This document shows, one piece after another, positions 23,701-38,700 of a stretch of DNA of 64,000 bases. Numbering within the stretch: the stretch's first letter is position 1; the number at the start of each line of letters is the position of its first letter. Under the pieces are notes generated by a model. The model did not search any database. It was not told the origin of the DNA and worked only from the letters and a program-made list of their open reading frames with translations. The stretch spans positions 248,929,474 through 248,993,473 of the forward strand of contig CP136065.1 in assembly GCA_032622095.1 (NCBI GenBank), in the 5' to 3' direction. The translations under genes and the position numbers were made by a program. Source of the DNA: Siphonodentalium dalli (Eukaryota > Mollusca > Scaphopoda > Gadilida > Siphonodentaliidae).

Positions 23701-26700
23701 TTTTCTCCGCAAACTCCAGCTGCAAACTCGGGAAAATAACCATAAATTCAATGTGGCAAAAATCCCTATTTTAATGGTATTTGTCGGTTTTCATGGCCGT
23801 TTTGTGATAAAATTGGCAAAAAATTAATATTCCTTGTGAAATTGGTGGTATTTGGACCAAAAAAGTCACATTTTGATATAAAAACACAAGATTAAACGCA
23901 CAAAAAGCATTTTCTGTCTCCAGAAAAAGGGCAAGTCCTGCCCCCCGCTCACCCCCAGGGTGGTCAGCTGCCCCCTCTGCCCCCCCCCCTCTTCCGGCGC
24001 CCCTGAAAATAAGCAGGTGCAACAGAAAATAACAAGTGCAGAAAATACAAGTGCAGAAGTAGTCCTATTTATTGGAGGGAAATGTTCAGATAATAAGTTC
24101 AACAAATTACCTTTGGTCGGTTGTTGAACATAGTATCTGAACATTTCCTAAAGGAACTAATCATCAATGAGTATTTAGTATAGAAATGTGTCCACGCCTT
24201 TTATATTTAGTATAGAAATGTGTCCATGCCTTTTATATTTAGTATAGAAATGTGTCCACGCCTTTAGTATATAAATGTGTCCACGCCTTTTATATTTAGT
24301 ATAGAAATGTGTCCACGCCTTTTATATTTAGTATAGAAATGTGTCCACGCCTTTTATATTTAGTATAGAAATGTGTCCATGCCTTTTATATTTAGTATAG
24401 AAATGTGTCCACGCCTTTTATATTTAGTATAGAAATGTGTCCACGCCTTTTATATTTAGTATAGAAATGTGTCCACTCCTTTTATTATTAGTATAGAAAT
24501 GTGTCCACGCCTTTTATATTTAGTATAGAAATGTGTCCATGCCTTTTATGTCTGCATTTTGTTTGTGATAAGATTTATTTTCAAAAATTTCCAGGCCGGC
24601 CACCAAGATCTGTTGCAGCATATCCCACTATTGAATGAAATCATATCCAGTGAAAAGTGAGTAATATGAAAGTAAGATTCAGAAATGTCACTTAGAACTA
24701 GTACAAATAGTGAATTAACAAATATAAACAATTATGTTGATATTATATTTATGATAAGTATATCCTGAATGCACACAACAAAAACATTAACTGCTAAGAA
24801 TTATATGCAAAAAGTGAAATACCTTCATTTTAACAGACATGATTTTATGGAGCTTTTAACAAGATTGTTCCAAACATCTGGGCATGTCAGTTTGAATGTC
24901 CATTTTCCATGATATCACTGCACCTTGTTGTGCAATACTTTTTTGGGTAAAATTCTATTTGAAACCTCATGGAGGTTTGCACTCCAAATACACCTAATAA
25001 TATTTGCTTTTGAATATTTCCCGGCATCGAAATAGGTCAATAAATACCTGAACTATCTTCCTACGAGCATTATAATTCCCAGAAAGATGCATTGAAGTGA
25101 TAAAAAATACAACTTCAAAATATTGTATGGGCCCCGTACAAATATGGTGCCATTTGTATTCATCAGAGTTCTGGAATCAGAAATGGAACGTCGGAAAGGT
25201 TATATTTGTATTATCTTAACATGAAACTATTAAAAAAATACTTCGCTCACCGCTTTCTCTTCATTTTAATCATCAAAATTATGTTGTGCCTTTGACGACA
25301 ACATTAGATATTCTTCCCATAGTCTACAATTGCAATGTTTATGCAACCGCTGAATAAAAAAAAGGAACCGGCTCAAATGAAATGATCTCAACATTATCGA
25401 AAAATCTAAGAAACAAAACACGTATTTTCAGTGCTATATCGACAAAAAATTGTTCGAAAAAAAATCTTCCACGTATATATGCTATGCTTTGTTATACTTC
25501 TTTCCAAATTAGGATAAATAAGTAAAAATCTCTCATCACTGAAATGTTCTCTAAAAAAGCCTCGTCGCGAACATTTTTATTAATATTTTCTATTAGAAAT
25601 ATTTTATTTACACAAAGAAAAATGAATTATTTTTTATTTCTGAAGTATGTTTTCCAGATATTGAGACAAAAATAAAAATGATTAGCCACCCCTCCCTCAT
25701 CCCAAAGTTGAAAACACAGATATTTTATTTTAATGGCCTTGTGTATACATAATTTTGGAGTTGGAATGAGCCATGTCTATTTAAATAAGAAGCATCACCA
25801 AGGTTGCACATGATGTAACACTTACTGTATCACTCTCTTGGCAGCACTGAAGAACAAGAGATGCACTGTCTCAAGGATGATGCATATGAACTGTTAACTA
25901 ACATCACTCTAACATCGTCGGGTCTCAGGTCATTATCAGAGCAGAAGACACCAACCGTTCTTACAGAAATATATACTAATCAGATACATGGTAAGCTGTT
26001 AACTAACATCACTCTAACACCGTCGGGTCTCAGGTCATTATCAGAGCAGAAGACACCAACCGTTCTTACAGAAATATATACTAATCAGATACATGGTAAG
26101 CTGTTAACTAATATCACACTAACATCGTTGGGTCTCAGGTCATTATCAGAGCAGAAGACGCCAACCGTTCTTACAGAAATATATACTAATCAGATACATG
26201 GTAAGCTGTTAACTAATATCACTCTAACACCGTCGGGTCTCAGGTCATTATCAGAACAGAAGACGCCAACCGTTCTTACAGAAATATATACTAATCAGAT
26301 ACATGGTAAGCTGTTAACTAATATCACACTAACATCGTTGGGTCTCAGGTCATTATCAGAGCAGAAGACGCCAACCGTTCTTACAGAAATATATACTAAT
26401 CAGATACATGGTAAGCTGTTAACTAACATCACTCTAACACCGTCGGGTCTCAGGTCATTATCAGAGCAGAAGACACCAACCGTTCTTACAGAAATATATA
26501 CTAATCAGATACATGGTAAGCTGTTAACTAATATCACTCTAACACCGTCGGGTCTCAGGTCATTATCAGAGCAGAAGACGCCAACCGTTCTTACAGAAAT
26601 ATATACTAATCAGATACATGGTAAGCTGTTAACTAACATCACTCTAACACCGTCGGGTCTCAGGTCATTATCAGAGCAGAAGACGCCAACCGTTCTTACA

Positions 26701-29700
26701 GAAATATATACTAATCAGATACATGGTAAGCTGTTAACTAATATCACTCTAACACCGTCGGGTCTCAGGTCATTATCAGAGCAGAAGACGCCAACCGTTC
26801 TTACAGAAATATATACTAATCAGATACATGGTAAGCTGTTAACTAATATCACACTAACATCGTTGGGTCTCAGGTCATTATCAGAACAGAAGACGCCAAC
26901 CGTTCTTACAGAAATATATACTTATCAGTAAGCTGTTAACTAATATCACACTAACATCGTTGGGTCTCAGGTCATTATCAGAACAGAAGACACCAACCGT
27001 TCTTACAGAAATATATACTAATCAGATACATGGTAAGTTGTTAACTAACATCACTCTAACACCGTCGGGTCTCAGGTCATTATCAGAGCAGAAGACACCA
27101 ACCGTTCTTACAGAAATATATACTAATCAGATACATGGTAAGCTGTTAACTAATATCACACTAACATCGTTGGGTCTCAGGTCATTATCAGAACAGAAGA
27201 CGCCAACCGTTCTTACAGAAATATATACTTATCAGTAAGCTGTTAACTAATATCACACTAACATCGTTGGGTCTCAGGTCATTATCAGAACAGAAGACAC
27301 CAACCGTTCTTACAGAAATATATACTAATCAGATACATGGTAAGTTGTTAACTAACATCACTCTAACACCGTCGGGTCTCAGGTCATTATCAGAGCAGAA
27401 GACGCCAACCGTTCTTACAGAAATATATACTAATCAGATACATGGTAAGCTGTTAACTAATATCACACTAACATCGTTGGGTCTCAGGTCATTATCAGAA
27501 CAGAAGACACCAACCGTTCTTACAGAAATATATACTTATCAGTAAGCTGTTAACTAATATCACACTAACATCGTTGGGTCTCAGGTCATTATCAGAACAG
27601 AAGACACCAACCGTTCTTACAGAAATATATACTAATCAGATACATGGTAAGCTGTTAACTAATATCACACTAACACCGTCGGGTCTCAGGTCATTATCAG
27701 AGCAGAAGACACCAACCGTTCTTACAGAAATATATACTAATCAGATACATGGTAAGCTGTTAACTAACATCACTCTAACACCGTCGGGTCTCAGGTCATT
27801 ATCAGAGCAGAAGACGCCAACCGTTCTTACAGAAATATATACTAATCAGATACATGGTAAGCTGTTAACTAACATCACTCTAACACCGTCGGGTCTCAGG
27901 TCATTATCAGAGCAGAAGACACCAACCGTTCTTACAGAAATATATACTAATCAGATACATGGTAAGCTGTTAACTAACATCACTCTAACACCGTCGGGTC
28001 TCAGGTCATTAATAGAGCAGAAGACGCCAACCGTTCTTACAGAAATATATACTAATCAGATACATGGTAAGCTGTTAACTAACATCACTCTAACACCGTC
28101 GGGTCTCAGGTCATTATCAGAGCAGAAGACGCCAACCGTTCTTACAGAAATATATACTAATCAGATACATGGTAAGCTGTTAACTAACATCACTCTAACA
28201 CCGTCGGGTCTCAGGTCATTATCAGAGCAGAAGACACCAACCGTTCTTACAGAAATATATACTAATCAGATACATGGTAAGCTGTTAACTAACATCACTC
28301 TAACACCGTCGGGTCTCAGGTCATTATCAGAGCAGAAGACGCCAACCGTTCTTACATAAATATATACTAATCAGATACATGGTAAGCTGTTAACTAACAT
28401 CACTCTAACACCGTCGGGTCTCAGGTCATTATCAGAACAGAAGACGCCAACCGTTCTTACAGAAATATATACTTATCAGTAAGCTGTTAACTAATATCAC
28501 ACTAACATCGTTGGGTCTCAGGTCATTATCAGAACAGAAGACACCAACCGTTCTTACAGAAATATATACTAATCAGATACATGGTAAGTTGTTAACTAAC
28601 ATCACTCTAACACCGTCGGGTCTCAGGTCATTATCAGAGCAGAAGACGCCAACCGTTCTTACAGAAATATATACTAATCAGATACATGGTAAGCTGTTAA
28701 CTAATATCACACTAACATCGTTGGGTCTCAGGTCATTATCAGAACAGAAGACACCAACCGTTCTTACAGAAATATATACTTATCAGTAAGCTGTTAACTA
28801 ATATCACACTAACATCGTTGGGTCTCAGGTCATTATCAGAACAGAAGACACCAACCGTTCTTACAGAAATATATACTAATCAGATACATGGTAAGCTGTT
28901 AACTAATATCACACTAACACCGTCGGGTCTCAGGTCATTATCAGAGCAGAAGACACCAACCGTTCTTACAGAAATATATACTAATCAGATACATGGTAAG
29001 CTGTTAACTAACATCACTCTAACACCGTCGGGTCTCAGGTCATTATCAGAGCAGAAGACGCCAACCGTTCTTACAGAAATATATACTAATCAGATACATG
29101 GTAAGCTGTTAACTAACATCACTCTAACACCGTCGGGTCTCAGGTCATTATCAGAGCAGAAGACACCAACCGTTCTTACAGAAATATATACTAATCAGAT
29201 ACATGGTAAGCTGTTAACTAACATCACTCTAACACCGTCGGGTCTCAGGTCATTAATAGAGCAGAAGACGCCAACCGTTCTTACAGAAATATATACTAAT
29301 CAGATACATGGTAAGCTGTTAACTAACATCACTCTAACACCGTCGGGTCTCAGGTCATTATCAGAGCAGAAGACGCCAACCGTTCTTACAGAAATATATA
29401 CTAATCAGATACATGGTAAGCTGTTAACTAACATCACTCTAACACCGTCGGGTCTCAGGTCATTATCAGAGCAGAAGACACCAACCGTTCTTACAGAAAT
29501 ATATACTAATCAGATACATGGTAAGCTGTTAACTAACATCACTCTAACACCGTCGGGTCTCAGGTCATTATCAGAGCAGAAGACGCCAACCGTTCTTACA
29601 TAAATATATACTAATCAGATACATGGTAAGCTGTTAACTAACATCACTCTAACACCGTCGGGTCTCAGGTCATTATCAGAGCAGAAGACGCCAACCGTTC

Positions 29701-32700
29701 TTACAGAAATATATACTAATCAGATACATGGTAAGCTGTTAACTAACATCACTCTAACACCGTCGGGTCTCAGATCATTATCAGAGCAGAAGACACCAAC
29801 CGTTCTTACAGAAATATATACTAATCAGATACATGGTAAGCTGTTAACTAACATCACTCTAACACCGTCGGGTCTCAGGTCATTATCAGAGCAGAAGACG
29901 CCAACCGTTCTTACAGAAATATATACTAATCAGATACATGGTAAGCTGTTAACTAACATCACTCTAACACCGTCGGGTCTCAGATCATTATCAGAGCAGA
30001 AGACACCAACCGTTCTTACAGAAATATATACTAATCAGATACATGGTAAGCTGTTAACTAACATCACTCTAACACCGTCGGGTCTCAGGTCATTATCAGA
30101 GCAGAAGACGCCAACCGTTCTTACAGAAATATATACTAATCAGATACATGGTAAGCTGTTAACTAACATCACTCTAACACCGTCGGGTCTCAGATCATTA
30201 TCAGAGCAGAAGACACCAACCGTTCTTACAGAAATATATACTAATCAGATACATGGTAAGCTGTTAACTAATATCACACTAACATCGTTGGGTCTCAGGT
30301 CATTATCAGAACAGAAGACGCCAACCGTTCTTACAGAAATATATACTTATCAGTAAGCTGTTAACTAATATCACACTAACAGAAGACACCAACTGCAAAT
30401 TTCACAATTTTGCATAACCTATTTTTCGTTTGCCTGGTTTGTGCCTTGGTAACCCAATGTAACTAATGTATGGGTTTTAGTGAGATCTGGGGATATTGTG
30501 AGCAGCATTTGCTTACTTTAGGCTTGAAATGTTTTTCGCCAAAAGTTTGACCAAAAGAAATTTTCCTTGACCTTTTTCGGAAAAAAATCTAGCTATTGAC
30601 CAATTCAGCCGCCGGTAGTGTGAAAGCTGGTTGTCCTACATAGTTATGCACACATATCTCCTTAACCCTTTCAGTGCCAGGTCCGATTTTTGTATCAACC
30701 CATATACCCTGTGCCAATGCATTCTCTTATATATGTGAGTCGACCATAGGTCGCCTCGCATATATAAGAGAATGCATTGGCCTAACAATTTTTCATCATT
30801 TGTTATTATTTTTTACAATTTTTTACAATTTTAATAATTTTTTCTTATATTCTTTAACAGACTTATTTTGTAGGTTTAGTGCCAGGGAATCTTACGTTTT
30901 TCATGGGCATCAAAATTATTACTATGAATACTTGGTGATAGTTATAACATGCCCCTAAGGTTTTATCCAGTTTGTTTTTTAAATTCGCTATAGCATGCTT
31001 AAGCATACCCAAAACAAAATTCAACCCAAACAAATCTAAAAAAAACATTTTAATTTATTTTTTATTTTTTTATTTTTTTAGGGCCGATTTTACAGACTGT
31101 AAATTAGGGCTGATGAGATCGGCCCCCTGGCACTGAAAGTGTTAAGACCCTGCAAATATGCAGATTTGTAATCTGATATCGATCGGGGAGCTGATGTCGA
31201 CATCAAACTGAATCATAAATCGAATCCCAAATCGTATCCGCTAACCGCCAGTGCTGAATGTAGGTCTTCGAAGTCAGTCCCAATTTTATACCTATACGGT
31301 ATCAGGGAAATAGCAGGCTAGCATCACTAAATTCACCCTCTGGGGACCTCATTCTGGTTAGGCCTCATCTTCTCTGGAAATTTCTTTATTATCAAATTTC
31401 AAAAGAAACTTCATCACATAGATTCTATTTCATTTTTAGTTTAGTTTCTCTATATCCCCAAATTGGCAGACGACACATTGCATAATCGAGGTTCCCAATG
31501 GGAGTACATCACAATATTCACTATTTGTGAACTTCAATCTGAGTCTATGTCTCCCATAGCATATGAAGCCGTAGTGAATGGGGTCCCCAGAGGGTGAATT
31601 TACTAATGCTAGCCCACTATGCGGGATAGAATCACTAAATTCACCTTCTGGGGCCCTCATTCTGCAAATTACAGGCACACTATATCCAGACTTGAGCCTG
31701 TCATATGATATGTCTATTACCTCTAAATTCATTTTCTCAAAATTTTCAGATTGGCAGAAAGCCAAAAATCTATTACTAAGGATTACTTCATTGTGTGATC
31801 GAGACATATGGGGAAACAATGAACAGGGTATTCATTTGTTACTTACCTATCTGGCAGAAAACTTCAAGAAGAATTCATTACCAGACAAGTTGGATATGTG
31901 CTTTGAGATTTCTCAGATCATATCATCATTAAGGATGGACAGAACGGAGAGTGATATTCCACCGTGGTTACATTTATTAGTGAGTGAGGTATGTGGTCTC
32001 CTACAGAACAGACTCGCTGCGGAACAGAGAGCGACGTTACTCCAGTTAGCGTCTGTGATAATTGACTCTACGGGCATCAACTGCTTCTTGCCTCCAAATG
32101 TCTCTGATAAGAAGATGTTACTGCTGATAATCCATCTTGTTTGTATCGACACACGGTTGATTCTAGAGAATACACCATTAGCAGAAGTGAGCATTATAGA
32201 TTTTAACCTCATATCAAATACAAAATACTGGACTTGATCTGTCAAATAAATAGCAGATAGAACGACACAAGTGTGTGAACTGGTTAACGTTATTGTAAAA
32301 TGAGATCCAGAGTTTCGTGTTTTACCTCGCGGCACGACAAATGAGTGCAATAACGTTAACATGTTCACAAAACTGTATTGTTCTATGTTTATTGCACACT
32401 CTGAAGATTGTATTGTACTGCTTTAACCCTTTACCCAACAGAAGGGCCCTGTGCCAATGCATTCTCTTATATATGCGAGTCGACCATAGGTCGCCTCGCA
32501 TATATAAGAGTATGCATTGGCTTAACACATTAAAAATTATAAAATTGTTAAAGAATGTAAGAAAAAATGGTAAAAAGTGTTTAAAAAAGATTTTTTTTAG
32601 GCCAATGCATTCTCTTATATATGCGAGGCGACCTATGGTCGACTCGCATATATAAGAGAATGCATTGGCACAGGGCATAACTGTAACTATCACAATGTGG

Positions 32701-35700
32701 TCAAGGAGCCGGTTCCAATGATATCCATATTTGTATGGTTCTATTGAGACAGACCGAAGATATTTTAGGCTGTTGAAGCTTTATTTGGCCGGTTTTGGCC
32801 GGTTTGTTGGGTAAAGGGTTAAGTAATTGACCCAGTAACTGGGCTAATATGCGTTTATAACTGCGGAAAAACCATAACTGCACCTTAATTAACTGTTCCA
32901 TTACTTGGTGGCACAGCGATTAAATGCTGTAAATAAACCCCTGTTATATTCCTTGACTGCCGATACACTGTAGCTAACTGTTGATTGTCAGCAAATTTTA
33001 TTTTTATGACATGTTTAATTTTGTTGGGGCCGCAATTATACTTGAAGTTAGCGTTTCATACCAGTTGATGATTACATGGATTTTAACAACACAATTCTCT
33101 GGTTGTCTTAGGGTTTCTTCTAATGTCTAATTGAAATTCAGTTTAACTGAGGGGCCACCATGGTTTGATGAGTTATTTACTTAGGGCAGTACAGTAGCTT
33201 GTAATATACTAAAATTTAGGTTGCTATGGTGTTATTTAATTAAACAAATGTGTGATTTATGTAGACTATACTTCATAAGTTAGTCAGGATATTTTCTGTT
33301 AAAGTTGAAGTCGCCACTGACGATGTCAACGTAATCTGTTTGTATTCTTCAAGGACAAGACATTATTTATTTAACTTTTTGAAATCTTTGGTATTTTTGC
33401 CAAAATAAAACCAACGGGTGTGTTATAGATACATAGACGACATGTGTGTTAAAGGTAATAAATCCGATTTGATGGTCCCCATATCATCAGATTCCAACAA
33501 AAACATTTTTTAAATGCGGCTTCAGTTATCAGAATCGATTAATTGCCCAAAAATAATGCTGACCGCAGTCAACTCATTATTCGCCCAAAACCTGTTACTT
33601 ATCAACATTTTGGTCAACTATATTTTGCCGGTTTGTCAAATATCTGACACAAAAAAGCCACTTGATTTTAGAGTTATCCATCTTCATCCTCAATTTGGTC
33701 AGAGAAATTCCTCTCGTCGACTGTTTACTGGGCCACTTAAAATTAAAATAATAGATTTCAAACATCGATATCTGATCACTCTGAGCTTTGATGGATGGGT
33801 TCCTTGACTCGAATCAAATATTTTTTACCCCCGAAGCCAAGGAAATAGTAATTTGCGAGCATTAATTTGGATTGAGTACCTTTAATGGGTTTGTTTATAT
33901 GGCACGAGTGTTAGCGTGGACAGATCGAGTTCTATCATTCCTCGATGGCACAAGTGTCGTTATTTGTTTATTACACATCACCTGTCCTAGAATCTGTGCT
34001 TTAAAAAATACAGGCTTACAAGGTTTATTTAGGCACATACAGGGCTTGTTTTTTCATGTGTGATAATGCTTTTATTTTATAGTTTAGGTTTCATGGTTGA
34101 TTATTACAGATACCCGGGAAGATGAATCTGTTAGTGATATACTACAGTCTGTTAGAGAACACTATACAATACATGATTCAAGAGACACCACTCCAGCTCG
34201 AGAAGAAACAGATTGTTCAACTGCATTCAGCGATGTGTGGTGCATTTAATGCTGTTATTTTCTTCTTATCTGAATGTTCAGCCGATGAATCTGTGCAGGT
34301 TAGTCTCGCATCCATTAGCGCAGGGTTTCCACTTGGGGTTGGGGGAGTGGGACCCCCAGGTCTGATATATTTTGTCAAATTTACCAAATAGCAAATAGAC
34401 GACGTCCCAGGGCTCATTTCCACAAATCTAAACGGATTTCAAAGATATTTGGTATATGAGTTCACCTGACCATTACCTAGAACGAGTTCGCAAGCCAGTT
34501 CTGGCCAGATATTTTTACCGGAGTTATTGGACTTTGTTTATTATTTTTGTTGAATTTACCAAATAGCTAATAGACGACGTCCCAGGGCTCATTTCCACAA
34601 ATCTCAACGGATTTTAAAGATATTTGGTATATGAGTTCACCTGACCATTACCTAGAATGAGTTCGCAACCCAGGTCTGGCCAGATATTTTTACAGGAGTT
34701 ATTGGACTTTGTTTATTATTTTTGTCGAATTTACCAAATAGCAAATAGACGATGTCCCAGGGCTCATTTCCACAAATCTCAATGGATTTCAAAGATATTT
34801 GGTATATGAGTTCCCATGACCAGTACCAAAAATGAGTTCGCAAGCCAGGCTTTTTGACAAAATCCCACCTCTTGTTTAGCGCATACTGAGAATGTAAACA
34901 TTATTGAGAATGCACTTCACCAACTGCACAATTCGGCGAGGGATACCGCCGTCTGCGACTGCTTGTTTTTTTTAATTTTGATGTAAACTTGTTTTTCCTG
35001 GTGGCTTATCCGTCAAATTATGTTTTGAAGACCCATAAATCAGTCAATTTTGATCAAATTGGACAGTCTAAATCCCCTTGTAATATATAATATAAGATAC
35101 TGGACAATCTAAATCACCTTGTATTATTTAATATTGGATACTGGACAATCTAAATCACCTTGTATTATTTAATATAGGATACTGGACAATCTAAATCACC
35201 TTGTATTATTTAATATAGGATACTGGACAATCTAAATCACCTTGTATTATTTAATATATGATACTGCTTCAATATCTAGATCTGTCCATGACCATTTATG
35301 TTAGGAAGAATAAATTATTAAAAATTGAATTCACCCTCCCACCCTAGATTTCTGAAAACGTTTGATGAAAATCTAGCAATTTATTTATATTGGCCTAATG
35401 GAAGTTTGGTTGTATTTCAGCTTCAATCATCAGCTGTCATTGCTTCTGTTCGAGTTCTTGGGTCCTGGTTAGCAGAAGAAACAACAGCACTGAAAGAAGA
35501 AATCTATAACGTTCTACCCTATGTTATGAAAGTGTGGTGAGTGAACAATAGACTGAAGAAATCTATAACATTATACCCTATGTTATGAAAGTGTGGTGAG
35601 TGAACATTGGACTATAACATCATACCCTCAGTCAGTAAAGTGTGGTGAGTGAACAATAGACTGAACATTTTACCATATGCTATGAAAGTGTGGTGAGTGA

Positions 35701-38700
35701 ACAATAGACTATAACATTATACCGTATGTTATGAAAGTGTGGTGAGTGAACAATAGACTATAACATCATACCCTATGTTATGAAAGTGTGGTTAGTGAAC
35801 AATAGACTATAACATCATACCCTATGTTATGAAAGTGTGGTTAGTGAACAATGGACTATAACATACCACATGTTATGAAAGTGTGGTGAGTGAACAATGG
35901 ACTATAACATCATACCCTATGTTATGAAAGTGTGGTTAGTGAACAATAGACTATAACATCATACCCTCAGTCAGTAAAGTGTGGTGAGTGAACAATAGAC
36001 TGAACATTTTACCATATGTTATGAAAGTGTGGTGAGTGAACAATAGACTATAACATTATACCCTATGTTATGAAAGTTGTTAGTGAACAATGGACTATAA
36101 CATCATACCCTATGTTATGAAAGTGTGGTGAGTGAACAATAGACTATAACATCATACCCTATGTTATGAAAGTGTGGTGAGTGAACAATAGACTATAACA
36201 TCATACCCTATGTTATGAAAGTGTGGTGAGTGAACAATGGACTATAACATCATACCCTATGTTATGAAAGTGTGGTGAGTGAACAATAGACTATAACATC
36301 ATACCCTATGTTATGAAAGTGTGGTGAGTGAACAATAGACTGAAGAAATCTATAACATCATACCCTATGTTATGTTATGAAAGTGTGGTGAGTGAACAAT
36401 AGACTATAATATCATACCCTATGTTATGAAAGTGGTGAGTGAACAATGGACTATAACATCATACCCTATGTTATGAAAGTGTGGTGAGTGAACAATAGAC
36501 TGAAGAAATCTATAACGTTCTACCCAATGTTATGAAAGTGTGGTGAGTGAACAATAGACTGAAGAAATATATAACATCACACCCTATGTTATGAAAGTGT
36601 GGTGAGTGAACAATAGACTGAAGAAATCTATAACGTTCTACCCAATGTTATGAAAGTGTGGTGAGTGAACAATAGACTATAACATCACACCCTATGTTAT
36701 GAAAGTGTGGTGAGTGAACAATAGACTATAACATCACACCCTATGTTATGAAAGTGTGGTGAGTGAACAATAGACTGAAGAAATCTATAACATCATACCC
36801 TATGTTATGAAAGTGTGGCGAGTGAACAATAGACTGAAGAAATCTATAAAATCATACCCTATGTTATGAAAGTGTGGTGAGTGAACAATAGACTATAACA
36901 TCATACCCTATGTTATGAAAGTGTGGTGAGTGAACAATAGACTGAAGAAATCTATAACATCATACCCTATGTTATGAAAGTGTGGTGAGTGAACAATAGA
37001 CTGAAGAAATATATAACATCACACCCTATGTTATGAAAGTGTGGTGAGTGAACAATAGACTGAAGAAATCTATAACATCATACCCTATGTTATGAAAGTG
37101 TGGCGAGTGAACAATAGACTATAACATCACACCCTATGTTATGAAAGTGTGGTGAGTGAACAATAGACTGAAGAAATCTATAACATCATACCCTATGTTA
37201 TGAAAGTGTGGCGAGTGAACAATAGACTATAACATCACACCCTATGTTATGAAAGTGTGGTGAGTGAACAATAGACTATAACATCACACCCTATGTTATG
37301 AAAGTGTGGTGAGTGAACAATAGACTGAAGAAATCTATAACATCATACCCTATGTTATGAAAGTGTGGTGAGTGAACAATAGACTGAAGAAATATATAAC
37401 ATCACACCCTATGTTATGAAAGTGTGGTGAGTGAACAATAGACTGAAGAAATCTATAACGTTCTACCCAATGTTATGAAAGTGTGGTGAGTGAACAATAG
37501 ACTATAACATCACACCCTATGTTATGAAAGTGTGGTGAGTGAACAATAGACTATAACATCACACCCTATGTTATGAAAGTGTGGTGAGTGAACAATAGAC
37601 TGAAGAAATCTATAACATCATACCCTATGTTATGAAAGTGTGGTGAGTGAACAATAGACTGAAGAAATATATAACATCACACCCTATGTTATGAAAGTGT
37701 GGTGAGTGAACAATAGACTGAAGAAATCTATAACATCATACCCAATGTTATGAAAGTGTGGTGAGTGAACAATGGACTATAGCATCATACCCAATGTTTT
37801 GAAAGTGTGGTGAGTGAACAATAGACTGAAGAAATCTATAATATCATACCCTATATTATGAAAGTGTGGTGAGTGAACAATAGACTATAACATCACACCC
37901 TATGTTATGAAAGTGTGGCGAGTGAACAATAGACTATAACATCATACCCTATGTTATGAAAGTGTGGTGAGTGAACAATAGACTATAACATTATACCCTA
38001 TGTTATGAAAGTGTGGTGAGTGAACAATAGACTTAAGAAATCTATAACATCATACCCTATGTTATGAAAGTGTGGTGAGTGAACAATGGACTATAACATC
38101 ATACCCTATGTTATGAAAGTGTGGTGAGTGAACAATAGACTGAAGAAATCTATAACATCATACCCTATGTTATGAAAGTGTGGTGAGTGAACAATAGACT
38201 GAAGAAATATATAACATCACACCCTATGTTATGAAAGTGTGGTGAGTGAACAATAGACTGAAGAAATCTATAACATCATACCCTATGTTATGAAAGTGTG
38301 GCGAGTGAACAATAGACTATAACATCACACCCTATGTTATGAAAGTGTGGTGAGTGAACAATAGACTGAAGAAATCTATAACATCATACCCTATGTTATG
38401 AAAGTGTGGCGAGTGAACAATAGACTATAACATCACACCCTATGTTATGAAAGTGTGGTGAGTGAACAATAGACTATAACATCACACCCTATGTTATGAA
38501 AGTGTGGTGAGTGAACAATAGACTGAAGAAATCTATAACATCATACCCTATGTTATGAAAGTGTGGTGAGTGAACAATAGACTGAAGAAATATATAACAT
38601 CACACCCTATGTTATGAAAGTGTGGTGAGTGAACAATAGACTGAAGAAATCTATAACGTTCTACCCAATGTTATGAAAGTGTGGTGAGTGAACAATAGAC

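Noticed and set aside
24595..25990. Treating the 356-codon frame at 25861 as a novel repeat-protein gene
   Set aside because: Its first 45 codons align with neurochondrin and fit the gene's splice phases; the rest is the amplified exon end.
26960..29603. Separate genes starting at 26960, 27267, 27574, 28511 and 28818
   Set aside because: These are repeat-array frames beginning at the same unit-internal ATG created by the 8-bp deletion; they are identical copies, not independent genes.
31578..31749. In-frame N-terminal extension of exon 6
   Set aside because: It translates the end of a MITE; the acceptor at 31749 and the phase agreement with exon 5 place the exon start downstream.
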